From contig NZ_CP137559.1 in the NCBI RefSeq assembly GCF_019249725.2, forward strand, positions 2,781,001 through 2,845,000: a DNA stretch of 64,000 nucleotides, written 5' to 3'. This document shows, in pieces, positions 15,015 to 23,602 of this stretch (positions are counted from its first letter, which is position 1; each line of letters begins with the position of its first letter). The DNA comes from Segatella hominis (GTDB lineage: Bacteria; Bacteroidota; Bacteroidia; Bacteroidales; Bacteroidaceae). The translations under genes and the position numbers were made by a program. The notes under the pieces were generated by a model that did not search any database, was not told the DNA's origin, and worked only from the letters and a program-made list of their open reading frames with translations.

Positions 15015-16868
15015 ATGAAGGAATTCTTGCAAGTTTTAAAACGATTTGTCCCTCCATACAAAAGATATCTGGGACTATCCATATTATTCAATATCCTATC
15101 GGCGGTATTGAATATCTTTTCATTCGCAGCCTTGATACCAATCCTGCAAATCCTGTTTCAGGTAGATGGCGGCATCCGTGCCAACGACTATATGACCTGG
15201 AACGGAGACTGGGGAACCCTCAAGGAAGTGGCTACCAACAACTTGTACTATTACATCCAGGAATTTATCGTGGAATACAGTGCTTCGACCGCCCTTCTGG
15301 TGATCGGTCTATTCCTGGCATTCATGACATTTCTGAAGACGGGAGCTTATTTTCTTTCTTCCGCCACCATCATACCTATCCGTACTGGTATCGTGCGTGA
15401 CATCCGCAACCAGCTCTACCAGAAGATTAATTCTCTCTCTCTGAGTTTCTTCAGCGAGGAGCGCAAGGGTGACATCATTGCCCGTATGAGCGGCGACGTG
15501 CAGGAAGTAGAAAGCAGTATCATGTCATCTCTCGACATGCTTTTCAAGAATCCGATTCTGATACTCTTCTACTTCATCACCCTCATCTGCATCAGTTGGC
15601 AGCTCACCCTCTTCACCATTCTTTTTGTTCCACCTTTCGGCTGGTTCATGGGCATGGTGGGCAAGAAACTGAAGGCACAGAGCACAGAGGCACAGTCGCT
15701 CTGGAGCGACACCATGAGCATGGTAGAAGAAACATTGGGCGGGCTTCGCATCATCAAGGCTTTCTGTGCAGAAAGCAAGATGAACTGGCGCTTTGACAAG
15801 GTAAACAGCGAATATCGCGACAACATCATGCGCGTGAACATCCGCCAGCAGATGGCTCATCCTATGAGTGAGTTCTTAGGCACCATCCTCATCGTAGTCG
15901 TATTGTGGTTTGGTGGCATTCTGGTATTGGATTACGGTCGTATCGATGGTCCTACCATCATCTTCTACCTGGTGATGCTCTACAGCATCATCAATCCGCT
16001 GAAGGAATTCTCCAAGGCAAGCTATAATATCCCCAAGGGACTTGCCAGCATGGAGCGTATCGACAAGATTCTCCAGGCAGAAGTGGAAATCAAGGACAAG
16101 GAGAACCCGGAGCATATCGCTTCCTTCGAACATCAGATAGAGTTCCGCCACGTATCATTCGCCTATACAGACAATAAGAGCGACGAACTGATATACGTGC
16201 TGAAAGACATCAACCTCGTGATTCCGAAGGGCAAGACCGTGGCACTCGTAGGTCAGAGTGGTAGCGGTAAGAGTACGATGGTGGATCTGATTCCACGTTA
16301 CTATGACGTGCAGGAAGGCGAGGTGCTCATCGATGGCATCAACGTGAAAGACCTGGCCGTAAATGATCTCCGCCAGCTGATAGGCAATGTGAACCAGGAG
16401 GCTATCCTCTTCAATGCAAGCTTCAAGGACAACATCCGTTTCGGCAAAACCGATGCTACCGACGAGGAAATCGCCAATGCTGCAAAGATAGCCAATGCCT
16501 ACGACTTTATCATGAAGTCGGAACATGGATTTGATACAGGAATCGGCGACCGTGGAGGCAGACTTTCCGGTGGTCAGCGCCAGCGTGTAAGCATCGCCCG
16601 TGCCATCCTCAAGAATCCTCCTATCCTCATTCTCGACGAGGCTACTTCTGCTCTTGATACAGAGAGCGAGCGCCTGGTGCAGGATGCTTTGGAGAAACTG
16701 ATGAAGACCCGTACTACCGTAGCCGTGGCTCACCGCCTGAGCACTATCAAGCATGCAGACGAAATCTGCGTGATGCATGAGGGAAGAATCGTGGAGCGTG
16801 GTACTCACGATGAACTGATAGGCAAAGACGGATATTATAAGAAATTGCACGATATGCAGCAGGTATAA
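15015..16868 (+). CDS. ABC exporter, MsbA-like (fused permease-ATPase)
   Basis: 617 residues from the ATG at 15015. Six membrane helices fill ~20-320, with the long intracellular loops typical of type IV exporters. The nucleotide-binding domain (~365-617) has Walker A VGQSGSGKST, Q-loop NVNQEAILFN, signature LSGGQRQRVS, Walker B ILILDEATSALD and the H-loop in VAHRLSTIKHA. All catalytic residues are intact, so it should hydrolyse ATP as a homodimer. Likely substrates are lipid-linked molecules such as lipid A-core (MsbA) or sphingolipid precursors. This is inferred from the downstream LpxL-like and Kdo-kinase-like genes, 85 and then 41 bases apart. Confidence 0.88.
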   Translation: MKEFLQVLKRFVPPYKRYLGLSILFNILSAVLNIFSFAALIPILQILFQVDGGIRANDYMTWNGDWGTLKEVATNNLYYYIQEFIVEYSASTALLVIGLFLAFMTFLKTGAYFLSSATIIPIRTGIVRDIRNQLYQKINSLSLSFFSEERKGDIIARMSGDVQEVESSIMSSLDMLFKNPILILFYFITLICISWQLTLFTILFVPPFGWFMGMVGKKLKAQSTEAQSLWSDTMSMVEETLGGLRIIKAFCAESKMNWRFDKVNSEYRDNIMRVNIRQQMAHPMSEFLGTILIVVVLWFGGILVLDYGRIDGPTIIFYLVMLYSIINPLKEFSKASYNIPKGLASMERIDKILQAEVEIKDKENPEHIASFEHQIEFRHVSFAYTDNKSDELIYVLKDINLVIPKGKTVALVGQSGSGKSTMVDLIPRYYDVQEGEVLIDGINVKDLAVNDLRQLIGNVNQEAILFNASFKDNIRFGKTDATDEEIANAAKIANAYDFIMKSEHGFDTGIGDRGGRLSGGQRQRVSIARAILKNPPILILDEATSALDTESERLVQDALEKLMKTRTTVAVAHRLSTIKHADEICVMHEGRIVERGTHDELIGKDGYYKKLHDMQQV

Positions 16869-16913
16869 TAACAATGTTAAGTGTTGAATGTTAAATGTTA
16901 AGTTGCATTCTTG

Positions 16914-16947
16914 CTTATATATATATATAATTAAGGTGTAAATCATA
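16914..16947 (+). repeat. Dispersed AT-rich repeat, copy 1
   Basis: An (AT)n run followed by AATTAAGGTGTAAATCATA, just before the acyltransferase gene. A near-identical stretch is present in inverted orientation at 55345-55375. The bases just before it (16875-16902) are also repetitive, with several TGTTAA-type units. Confidence 0.5.
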
Positions 16948-16953
16948 GGACTT

Positions 16954-17877
16954 ATGACAAAGATTGTTTATGCGCTGTTTTATGCGATATCGCTGCTGCC
17001 ATTCAGACTGCTCTATTGCATCTCCGATTTCGAGTACTTCATGATGTTCCACGTCATCAAGTACCGCCGGGGCATTGTGCGTAAGAATCTCACCACCTCC
17101 TTTCCGGAGAAGTCTGCCGAAGAAATCGCAGCTATAGAAAAGAAATTCTATCGCTGGTTCTGCGATTATTTCTTTGAAGCAGTCAAGTTACTGAGTATCA
17201 GCGACAAGGAACTCCGCCGCCGCTTCCATGTTTACAATAGCGAGGAAGTGGAAAAATGCTTTCAGGAGGGTCAGGATGTAGCAGCCATCCTCGGACATTA
17301 CTGCAACTGGGAGTGGCTCTCGTGCGTGGGTATCGAACTGCCCAAGACCCGCATGATGGGGCTCATCTATCATCCTCTGTACAACAAGGCCTTCGATGAA
17401 CTCTTCAAGCGCATCCGTTCTCACGAAGAAAACGGAGTGCCAGTTCCTAAGAAAGATATCCTCCGCTATCTGGTAGATTACAAGCGCAGGGATATCCGCA
17501 GCATCTTCGGCTACATCAGCGACCAGGGGCCTAAATGGGAGAACATCCACCTGTGGCTTCCTTTCCTCAACCATCCCGAAACTCCTGTGTTTACAGGAGG
17601 CGAAAGAATCATGAGAAAGATGAACGATGCCGTATTCTATGTAGAGATGTCCTGTCCTAAGCGAGGCTACTATACAGCAACCTACAAACTCATCACCCGC
17701 AATCCGAACTCCCTGCCGGAGCACGAGATTACCCGTCGCTTCTTCCAGATGCTGGAAGAAACCATCCGCCAGAATCCACCTTATTATTTATGGACACATA
17801 ACAGATGGAAGCGAACCAGGGAGGAGTTTGACAAGCGATACGAGGTGGTAAAGGGGAAAGTTGTACCTAAAGAATAG
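16954..17877 (+). CDS. Lipid A acyltransferase, LpxL/HtrB-like
   Basis: 307 residues. One N-terminal hydrophobic segment (IVYALFYAISLLPFRLLYCI) anchors it at the inner membrane. The LPLAT active-site motif HX4(D/E) appears as GHYCNWEW near residue 112, and the C-terminal YLWTHNRWK motif is characteristic of LpxL/LpxM acyltransferases. The enzyme would add a secondary acyl chain to lipid A, or to another amino-acyl lipid, on the cytoplasmic face. It lies 85 bases after an MsbA-like exporter and 41 before a Kdo-kinase-like gene, a grouping that fits lipid A completion and export. The exact acyl donor and position cannot be read from the sequence. Confidence 0.88.
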   Translation: MTKIVYALFYAISLLPFRLLYCISDFEYFMMFHVIKYRRGIVRKNLTTSFPEKSAEEIAAIEKKFYRWFCDYFFEAVKLLSISDKELRRRFHVYNSEEVEKCFQEGQDVAAILGHYCNWEWLSCVGIELPKTRMMGLIYHPLYNKAFDELFKRIRSHEENGVPVPKKDILRYLVDYKRRDIRSIFGYISDQGPKWENIHLWLPFLNHPETPVFTGGERIMRKMNDAVFYVEMSCPKRGYYTATYKLITRNPNSLPEHEITRRFFQMLEETIRQNPPYYLWTHNRWKRTREEFDKRYEVVKGKVVPKE

Positions 17878-17918
17878 AATGGATTACAAGAAACGATTTC
17901 CAAAAACGATTCTAAGAA

Positions 17919-18674
17919 ATGAGAAAGATTAAGATAAATCCGAAATATGAATACCTGAGAAGTTTCATCGAGAGCATTCCTGATGTTTTCGAAGAGAAGG
18001 GACGTGAGATTTACCATCTCAGAAATATTATCAAGGTACTAACTGCACCAGACGGAACCATCATCAATATCAAGAGATTTCATCAACCGAGAAGCCTTAA
18101 CCGCCTCATCTATTCCTGGAATATCAGAGTGCCAAAAGGTCAACGAGCCTATGACTATTCTTTCCTTCTAAACCAGAAAGGAATTCAAACCCCAGAAGCC
18201 GTAGCTTTAATAGAAGAAAGAAATAGTCTGAACTTACTGGGATATTCATACCTCATTACGCAGCAATGCGATTTTCCTCATACTTTATACGACGTAAAGG
18301 ATGCAAAAGCTGGGGAATATGAACAACTTGCGAAATCACTTGCGCATTATGCAGCCAAAATGCATCTTGCAGGAATCATGCATAAAGACTTTACACCAGG
18401 AAATATCCTCTGGAAAAGTGATCATGAAGGTTTTCATTTTATGATAGTGGATATCAACCGCATGTATTTCGGGAAAATATCAACCCTCAAGGGATTAGAC
18501 AACATGAAGCGCTTCTGGGGTCCAAAGCATTTTACAGAAATCCTCGCAGAAGAATATGCCCAGTTGAAATATTATGATACAGGAAAAGCTGTAAAATATA
18601 TTTTAAATAAAAGAAAGAAATTCTGGACACACTATCTCAAGAAACATGAGATTCCATTCACTATGGAGTTTTAA
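17919..18674 (+). CDS. Kdo/WaaP-type lipopolysaccharide kinase family protein
   Basis: 251 residues, cytoplasmic, with a protein-kinase-like fold. The catalytic loop is MHKDFTPGNILW (near residue 160; K replaces the Arg of HRD, as in KdkA/WaaP/RIO types) and the metal-binding segment is MIVDINRM. The N-terminal Lys motif is in TIINIKRFHQ. KdkA/InaA-type enzymes phosphorylate Kdo or core heptose of LPS. In Bacteroidota lipid A, Kdo is often 4-phosphorylated, and the adjacent LpxL-like gene supports that kind of role. It ends the operon that probably begins at the promoter at 14978. A palindromic hairpin follows at 18704-18745. Confidence 0.82.
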   Translation: MRKIKINPKYEYLRSFIESIPDVFEEKGREIYHLRNIIKVLTAPDGTIINIKRFHQPRSLNRLIYSWNIRVPKGQRAYDYSFLLNQKGIQTPEAVALIEERNSLNLLGYSYLITQQCDFPHTLYDVKDAKAGEYEQLAKSLAHYAAKMHLAGIMHKDFTPGNILWKSDHEGFHFMIVDINRMYFGKISTLKGLDNMKRFWGPKHFTEILAEEYAQLKYYDTGKAVKYILNKRKKFWTHYLKKHEIPFTMEF

Positions 18675-18703
18675 TATGATAATCCATCGTACTACTGATT
18701 TTT

Positions 18704-18745
18704 TAGCAATAACCGATTATTGCCAATTATAACCGGTTATTGCTA
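18704..18745. terminator. Palindromic hairpin between convergent genes
   Basis: Arms TAGCAATAACCG (18704-18715) and CGGTTATTGCTA (18734-18745) pair perfectly over 12 bp around an 18-base loop. It separates the plus-strand kinase-like gene (end 18674) from the minus-strand glycosyltransferase gene (end 18758), with a T6 run before the stem. It is probably a bidirectional terminator. Confidence 0.65.
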
Positions 18746-18757
18746 TCAATCCATAAA

Positions 18758-19576
18758 CTATTTTTTAATAATTCCCCAAGAAGTCCATTGCAAGCGTTCT
18801 TCCTTGGTTACTTTGCGGATAGCATTATTGTTTTTCCAAGCCTCTTCATTAACATAAGGACGACCATGATCTAAATGCAGCACAATGGCAGAATAACGAA
18901 TTTGTCTGGATCTGATACCCTTGTGAAAAAGACGTTCTCCCATCTCACGGTCTTCACCGCCATACTGCATACGTTCATCAAAACCATTCACCGCCAGAAT
19001 ATCTTCACGCCATCCACTACTATTCATACCGTTCCATGTAGCTTTGGTTGGAGTAATCTTATTCATCAACTGGGTAAACCATTTCTTTTGCACTAATTTT
19101 GTGCATTTAAAATTGAACGGCAAGCCCTGTTTTCTGAGCCATGCTAACGAAAAAGCCTGTCTATCTCTGACATCCTCCTCCTGCAAAGCCTTGCTGATTG
19201 ACAACGGAAGTTTGAAATAACCGCCACTCAGAAAGAAACCTTTCTTAGCCATAAGATTATGAACAGCCAGGAAATCATGTCTTGGCACACAGTCCTGATC
19301 GGTAAAAACAAGATAATCGGCAGTAGCTGCCACAATAGCCTTGTTGAGAATAACTGTTTTCCGGAATCCGTCATCTTCATGCCAGACATGCTTGATAGGC
19401 AACAGTTTCTTATATCGCTCGATCAACATACGGGTTTCTTCTCCAGAACCATCATCGGCGATGATAATCTCGTCAGCCATCCTGTCCTGGCATAAATATC
19501 CCCAGAGCGTTTTCTCCAGCCATGCAGGATTATTATAGGTAGAAATAATCACTCCTATTGTTATATTCTGAACCAT
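18758..19576 (-). CDS. Family 2 glycosyltransferase with galactosyltransferase-type C-terminus
   Basis: 272 residues, cytoplasmic, GT-A fold. The N-terminal core is IGVIISTYNNPAWLEKTL, followed by IIIADDGSGEET. The nucleotide-sugar-binding DxD is FTDQDCVP. The C-terminal segment WREDILAVNGFDE, then YGGEDREMGERL, is the motif of the glyco_transf_7C/galactosyltransferase C-terminal domain. It likely adds a hexose to a lipid-linked or LPS-core acceptor. It is transcribed away from the six-gene run that begins at 19708, with divergent -7 boxes at 19605-19612 and 19677-19684. It may act on the core close to the Kdo-kinase-like product. Confidence 0.88.
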   Translation of the reverse strand: MVQNITIGVIISTYNNPAWLEKTLWGYLCQDRMADEIIIADDGSGEETRMLIERYKKLLPIKHVWHEDDGFRKTVILNKAIVAATADYLVFTDQDCVPRHDFLAVHNLMAKKGFFLSGGYFKLPLSISKALQEEDVRDRQAFSLAWLRKQGLPFNFKCTKLVQKKWFTQLMNKITPTKATWNGMNSSGWREDILAVNGFDERMQYGGEDREMGERLFHKGIRSRQIRYSAIVLHLDHGRPYVNEEAWKNNNAIRKVTKEERLQWTSWGIIKK

Positions 19577-19604
19577 ATTTTTATCAAAATTAAATATTAG
19601 AATG

Positions 19605-19612
19605 CAAACTTA
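19605..19612 (-). promoter_or_regulatory. Promoter -7 box for the minus-strand glycosyltransferase
   Basis: Read on the minus strand: TAAGTTTG, then CATTC, 28 bases before the ATG at 19576. It fits TAnnTTTG; no good -33 box was found. Confidence 0.5.
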
Positions 19613-19653
19613 CTACTTTTTTTTGGTAAAATGAAATATATCGACACAAATAA

Positions 19654-19684
19654 TTGCATAGATAAAAAAGAAATCGTACTTTTG
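19654..19684 (+). promoter_or_regulatory. Promoter of the glycan-synthesis run
   Basis: TTG at 19654-19656, 20 bases, then TACTTTTG (19677-19684), which matches TAnnTTTG. The ATG of the first gene follows at 19708. It probably drives 19708-25950, because no comparable box stands before the tightly packed genes downstream. Confidence 0.6.
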
Positions 19685-19707
19685 CAGAAAATCAAGACAT
19701 TAAGAGC

Positions 19708-20745
19708 ATGAACAAACAAAACAGACTTTGCTACATAAGTCGCAACTACTATAATCTTACATCAGCTGGCAACAAGGCTAAGACGGACAACGAGGATACA
19801 CTCGATGAAATGGGAGCCGTCAACCTGGGTCTGCATCGAACGGTAAGAAACAGCAAGATCATCGCATTTTTCCTTGATCTTGCAGGAATTCTCCGTGCCT
19901 GCCTATTGCTTCAAAAAGGCGACACTCTTTTCTTGCAATATCCGGTCAAAAAGTACTTTTCTTTCTTATGCAAAATAGCAAGAATGAAAGGAGCCAAGAC
20001 CGTTTCCCTCATTCACGATTTAGGTTCTTTCCGCAGAAAGAAGCTGACCGTAGAGAAAGAAATCAGCCGTCTCTCCCATAGCGACTATATCATCGCCTCC
20101 AACGAGAATATGAAGAAATGGCTCAAGGAGCACGGAATGCAGAAACCAGTGGGTGCACTCGGCTTATTCGACTATCACTCAGCTTCACCATGTCAGGAAA
20201 AAGCATCAGATAGGAAGCAGCCAAAAGTAGTCTATGCCGGTGCTCTAAGCATGAAGAAGAATTCATTTCTGGTAGAACTTTCCAAGACGCTGACCAACTG
20301 GCAACTGCTGGTTTGCGGAAACAAGGAAGGACTACATGGCTTGAAAGAGAATCCGCTCATCACCTATCAGGGATTTGTGCCTTCAGAAGATTTCATCAAG
20401 AGCATTGATGCCGATTTCGGGTTGGTATGGGATGGCGATTCACTCGATACCTGTTCGGGCGAATACGGTCAATATTTGAAATGGAATTCTCCACATAAGG
20501 TTTCCTTCTACCTCCGTGCCGGTTTGCCGCTCATCATCTGGAAAAAGGCAGCCGTAGCGCCTATCATCGAAGAAGCAGGAGCAGGTATTGCCATCAATTC
20601 GCTAAAAGAGCTGGATGACAAACTTGCCAATCTTACCCCAGAACAGAAAAAGGAGATGAAAAAGCAAGCGGTAAATTTGGCACAGAAACTAAATAAAGGC
20701 GGCTTCCTTCGAGATTCTTTGGCTTATTATAATATCGTAGAATAG
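19708..20745 (+). CDS. GT-B glycosyltransferase, galactofuranosyltransferase-like
   Basis: 345 residues, soluble. The block KGDTLFLQYPVKKYFSFLCKIARMKGAKTVSLIHDLGSFR is the N-terminal domain of the beta-1,6-galactofuranosyltransferase/WbbI-like group. The C-terminal half has VVYAGALSMKKNSF, YQGFVPSEDF, and FGLVWDGDSLDTCSGEYGQY followed by NSPHKVSFYLRAGLP. That last segment is the family's typical acceptor/donor region. The likely donor is UDP-galactofuranose, which the UDP-galactopyranose mutase at 24769-25950 in the same run would supply. The family call and the mutase support each other. Substrate linkage cannot be told from sequence. Confidence 0.8.
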   Translation: MNKQNRLCYISRNYYNLTSAGNKAKTDNEDTLDEMGAVNLGLHRTVRNSKIIAFFLDLAGILRACLLLQKGDTLFLQYPVKKYFSFLCKIARMKGAKTVSLIHDLGSFRRKKLTVEKEISRLSHSDYIIASNENMKKWLKEHGMQKPVGALGLFDYHSASPCQEKASDRKQPKVVYAGALSMKKNSFLVELSKTLTNWQLLVCGNKEGLHGLKENPLITYQGFVPSEDFIKSIDADFGLVWDGDSLDTCSGEYGQYLKWNSPHKVSFYLRAGLPLIIWKKAAVAPIIEEAGAGIAINSLKELDDKLANLTPEQKKEMKKQAVNLAQKLNKGGFLRDSLAYYNIVE

Positions 20746-20843
20746 ACTTATATTCAAGAAGTGCGGTAATTTTAAAAATATATAAAAAATTAACTCCATA
20801 AGCAAGTTTTGTACACTCAGTACATTTCTTCTAAAAAAAAGAT

Positions 20844-21767
20844 ATGATTCATATAGCTTGTAACATAGATGATAATTACATCATGCAATGTTGTACTACT
20901 TTAGTTTCTGTCATGTACAATAACAGAAATGAACAGATAACATTCCATATCATTGCTGAGAAACTCAGCAATGAGGCTAAAAGTATGCTTACTGAAGAAG
21001 TAGGAAAATACAATCAGCAAATACATTTCTATGCTTACAATTTAAATATGAATCTTTCATCGTTCAAAAGCGCCCACATATCGCTTGCAGCCTACCTGCG
21101 TCTTTTCGTGGCAGATATTCTTCCTGCAGAGATACATAAGGTACTATATCTGGACTGCGATCTCATCATAAACGATTCTATAAAAGATTTGTGGGAGACA
21201 GATGTTACATCATACGCCGTAGCTGCAGTAGAAGACATGTGGAGCGGAAAAGCAAACAACTACACCCGCCTCGAATACCCTCAGGAAGATACCTATTTCA
21301 ACTCGGGAGTACTCATCATCAATTTGGATTACTGGAGAAATGCCCATCTGAGTAAAGCCAGTTTGGAATTTGCAGAAAAATATGCAGAAAAGTTAATCTT
21401 CAACGATCAGGACATACTCAACGGACTTCTGCATGACAGAAAACTCCTAATTCCCTTCAGATGGAACATACAAGACGGCTTTCTAAGAAAAAGAAGACAT
21501 CTTCGCCAGCAAGCCATACCGAAACTGATAGAGGAATTAAAACATCCTGTCATCATACATTTCACAGGCCACAGAAAACCATGGCTCCATATATGCCAAA
21601 GTCCGTATCAGAAGCTATTCTTCAAATACCAGGACATGACAAGATGGAAGGGTATCCGACCTCAGACGCCATGGTCGTGGAAGTTCAAGACACTTATCGA
21701 TAGTATATTATATGCAATGCACTTAAAAGTTCAAAAATACGATTATAAAAATATTCAAGCATTATGA
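20844..21767 (+). CDS. Family 8 glycosyltransferase
   Basis: 307 residues. The opening MIHIACNIDDNYIMQCCTTLVSV and the metal-binding DxD in YLDCDLIIND are diagnostic of GT8 (LgtC/WaaJ-type), which retain configuration when transferring glucose or galactose. YFNSGVLIINLDYWR and the later HFTGHRKPW are further GT8 motifs. The C-terminal ~40 basic residues probably attach it to the membrane. Its stop overlaps the next start by four bases (ATGA), so the two are translationally coupled. Base composition drops to visibly higher A+T from here to about 24760 than in the housekeeping genes around it. This is common in exchanged surface-glycan loci. Confidence 0.9.
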   Translation: MIHIACNIDDNYIMQCCTTLVSVMYNNRNEQITFHIIAEKLSNEAKSMLTEEVGKYNQQIHFYAYNLNMNLSSFKSAHISLAAYLRLFVADILPAEIHKVLYLDCDLIINDSIKDLWETDVTSYAVAAVEDMWSGKANNYTRLEYPQEDTYFNSGVLIINLDYWRNAHLSKASLEFAEKYAEKLIFNDQDILNGLLHDRKLLIPFRWNIQDGFLRKRRHLRQQAIPKLIEELKHPVIIHFTGHRKPWLHICQSPYQKLFFKYQDMTRWKGIRPQTPWSWKFKTLIDSILYAMHLKVQKYDYKNIQAL

Positions 21768-22762
21768 ATTGTGAATTAAGCATTATTGTTCCCGTTTACA
21801 ATACAGCACAATATTTACCTCAATGCATAGAGTCTATTCTAAAGCAATCATTCAAGAACTGGGAACTGATTCTTATAGATGACGGCTCAACAGACGGCTC
21901 GGCTGAAATATGTGAAGAATGGGCTCAAAAGGATGCTAGAATCAAAGTCATCCACAAAGTTAATTCCGGCCAGGCAGATTGCAGAAACCAAGCTCTTGAA
22001 ATCTGCCAGGGAGTCTATATTGGCTTTGTTGACAGCGATGACTGGATTGAAGAATCTATGTATGAAGTCTTGATGGATGACTTAAAGACTACCAATTCAG
22101 ACATTGCTATCTGTAATCATTACGACGAAAGTAAGAACAAGACTCTCTGCAAAAATGTTTCAGACAAGAGATATATCTTAAAGAACCAAGAAATACAGGA
22201 GCTTGTCATTAAGGATAAAATCAAGAGCTATATCTGGCAAATGCTCTTCAAACGAGAACTGCTTAACGAGCCGATGCCTACTTCAAAGAATTACGAAGAT
22301 TATAGCATCCTGCCACATTGGTTCGAAAATGCCAAACAGGTGGTCTATACTTACCAGCCGCTGTATCATTACCGGCTTCGAAAAAGCAGCATCGTCCACG
22401 ATTTATCTCTCAACAGATATTATGAATTCTTTCAGGCAGAAATATCAAGATATAATTATTACAAGCGCTCTCCTTTACGCAAGATTGCCAAAAGAATGGT
22501 AGTAAAGCGAGGTATCAAAGCGGCTAAATACGTATCAAGAAACCAAACTTCTCTATCGAAGCAAAAAGAGATTAGGGTCATGGTAAACAAAATATCCAAG
22601 GATCTCAAGGCCTTTTCTCTAATCGGTATAGAGAAAAAGAGTTTCAAGGAACGCGTTTTGCTTTATCTCTTGTTAAAACACCCTAATAAATTCATATTGT
22701 ATCAACGAATGATGGACAAGCTGATGTTCTACAAACATTCTAATTTAGATTTATACGAATAA
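21764..22762 (+). CDS. Family 2 glycosyltransferase (first of two)
   Basis: 332 residues. The GT-A core is IIVPVYNTAQYLPQCIES, then LILIDDGSTDGSAEIC; the DxD is in YIGFVDSDDWIEESMYE. These are standard GT2 features of enzymes that build capsule, O-antigen or exopolysaccharide units. The C-terminal ~110 residues are Lys/Arg-rich helical sequence and may bind the membrane or the lipid carrier. It starts inside the stop of the GT8 gene and ends overlapping the next start by one base, showing tight operon packing. The sugar donor cannot be predicted. Confidence 0.9.
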   Translation: MNCELSIIVPVYNTAQYLPQCIESILKQSFKNWELILIDDGSTDGSAEICEEWAQKDARIKVIHKVNSGQADCRNQALEICQGVYIGFVDSDDWIEESMYEVLMDDLKTTNSDIAICNHYDESKNKTLCKNVSDKRYILKNQEIQELVIKDKIKSYIWQMLFKRELLNEPMPTSKNYEDYSILPHWFENAKQVVYTYQPLYHYRLRKSSIVHDLSLNRYYEFFQAEISRYNYYKRSPLRKIAKRMVVKRGIKAAKYVSRNQTSLSKQKEIRVMVNKISKDLKAFSLIGIEKKSFKERVLLYLLLKHPNKFILYQRMMDKLMFYKHSNLDLYE

Positions 22763-23601
22763 TGAAAAAGAAAGTCTCAGTCATAACAGTCAACTATAAT
22801 AATCTGAAGGGATTGAAAAGAACAATCTCTTCAGTGCTTTCGCAATCATTCAGCGATTTTGAATACATCATCGTTGACGGTGGGTCATCAGATGGCAGCA
22901 AGGAATATATAGAATCTAAGCGAGAATATATCAATCAATGGGTTAGTGAAAAAGATCATGGGGTATATAATGCCATGAATAAAGCCATAAGAATGGCACA
23001 AGGCGAATATTGTATCTTCATGAATTCGGGCGATCATTTCTTTTCTTCACAATCTTTGGAGAATGCTGCCAAGATGCTCAATGGCTCAGACTACTACGTG
23101 GGAGAAACCATTATCATAGACTGCAAACTGGCTTCACTCTGCCTTCCACCACAGAACATGTCGTTCCGATTTATCAGAGATAAAGTTCTGCAGCATCAAT
23201 CTACATTTACAAGGACTCAGTTACTTAAGGAGCATCCCTACAATGAAAATCTGAAAATCGTAGCAGATTGGGCACACTTCTTAGAAAACTGGTATTTTAA
23301 AAAATGTTCATACCAAGCTATTAACACTATTGTTGCTGTATATTATACTGATGGCATCTCTTTTACAAATGGTGACTTATTGAAAAAGGAAAGAAAAGAG
23401 GTGTTCTCCGAGTTATTTGGAAGCACCAGCAAGTTGCCTCACATAAAAGAGACTGCAGAAGAAAAGAAAGAACGCATCAATGATGATTTTGCATTCAAAC
23501 TGAAAAAAGCTCTGAAGATGAAACCGGTATCACGCGACTGGAAAATCCTACGTACAGGCTTTAAATTTTTATGGAAAGATTTGGCTATTAAATCAAAGTA
23601 A
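22762..23601 (+). CDS. Family 2 glycosyltransferase (second of two)
   Basis: 279 residues. The core VSVITVNYNNLKGLKRTISS, then YIIVDGGSSDGSKEYI, and the segment KDHGVYNAMNKAIRMAQGEY belong to the WcaE/WcaA-like GT2 group. The usual DxD is replaced by NSGD (FMNSGDHF), which is normal for this subgroup. The mature enzyme should be cytoplasmic and membrane-associated. Overlap of one base with the gene before and a one-base gap to the gene after indicate co-translation. It probably adds one sugar of the surface-glycan repeat or core extension. The specific donor is unknown. Confidence 0.9.
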   Translation: MKKKVSVITVNYNNLKGLKRTISSVLSQSFSDFEYIIVDGGSSDGSKEYIESKREYINQWVSEKDHGVYNAMNKAIRMAQGEYCIFMNSGDHFFSSQSLENAAKMLNGSDYYVGETIIIDCKLASLCLPPQNMSFRFIRDKVLQHQSTFTRTQLLKEHPYNENLKIVADWAHFLENWYFKKCSYQAINTIVAVYYTDGISFTNGDLLKKERKEVFSELFGSTSKLPHIKETAEEKKERINDDFAFKLKKALKMKPVSRDWKILRTGFKFLWKDLAIKSK

Positions 23602-23602
23602 G

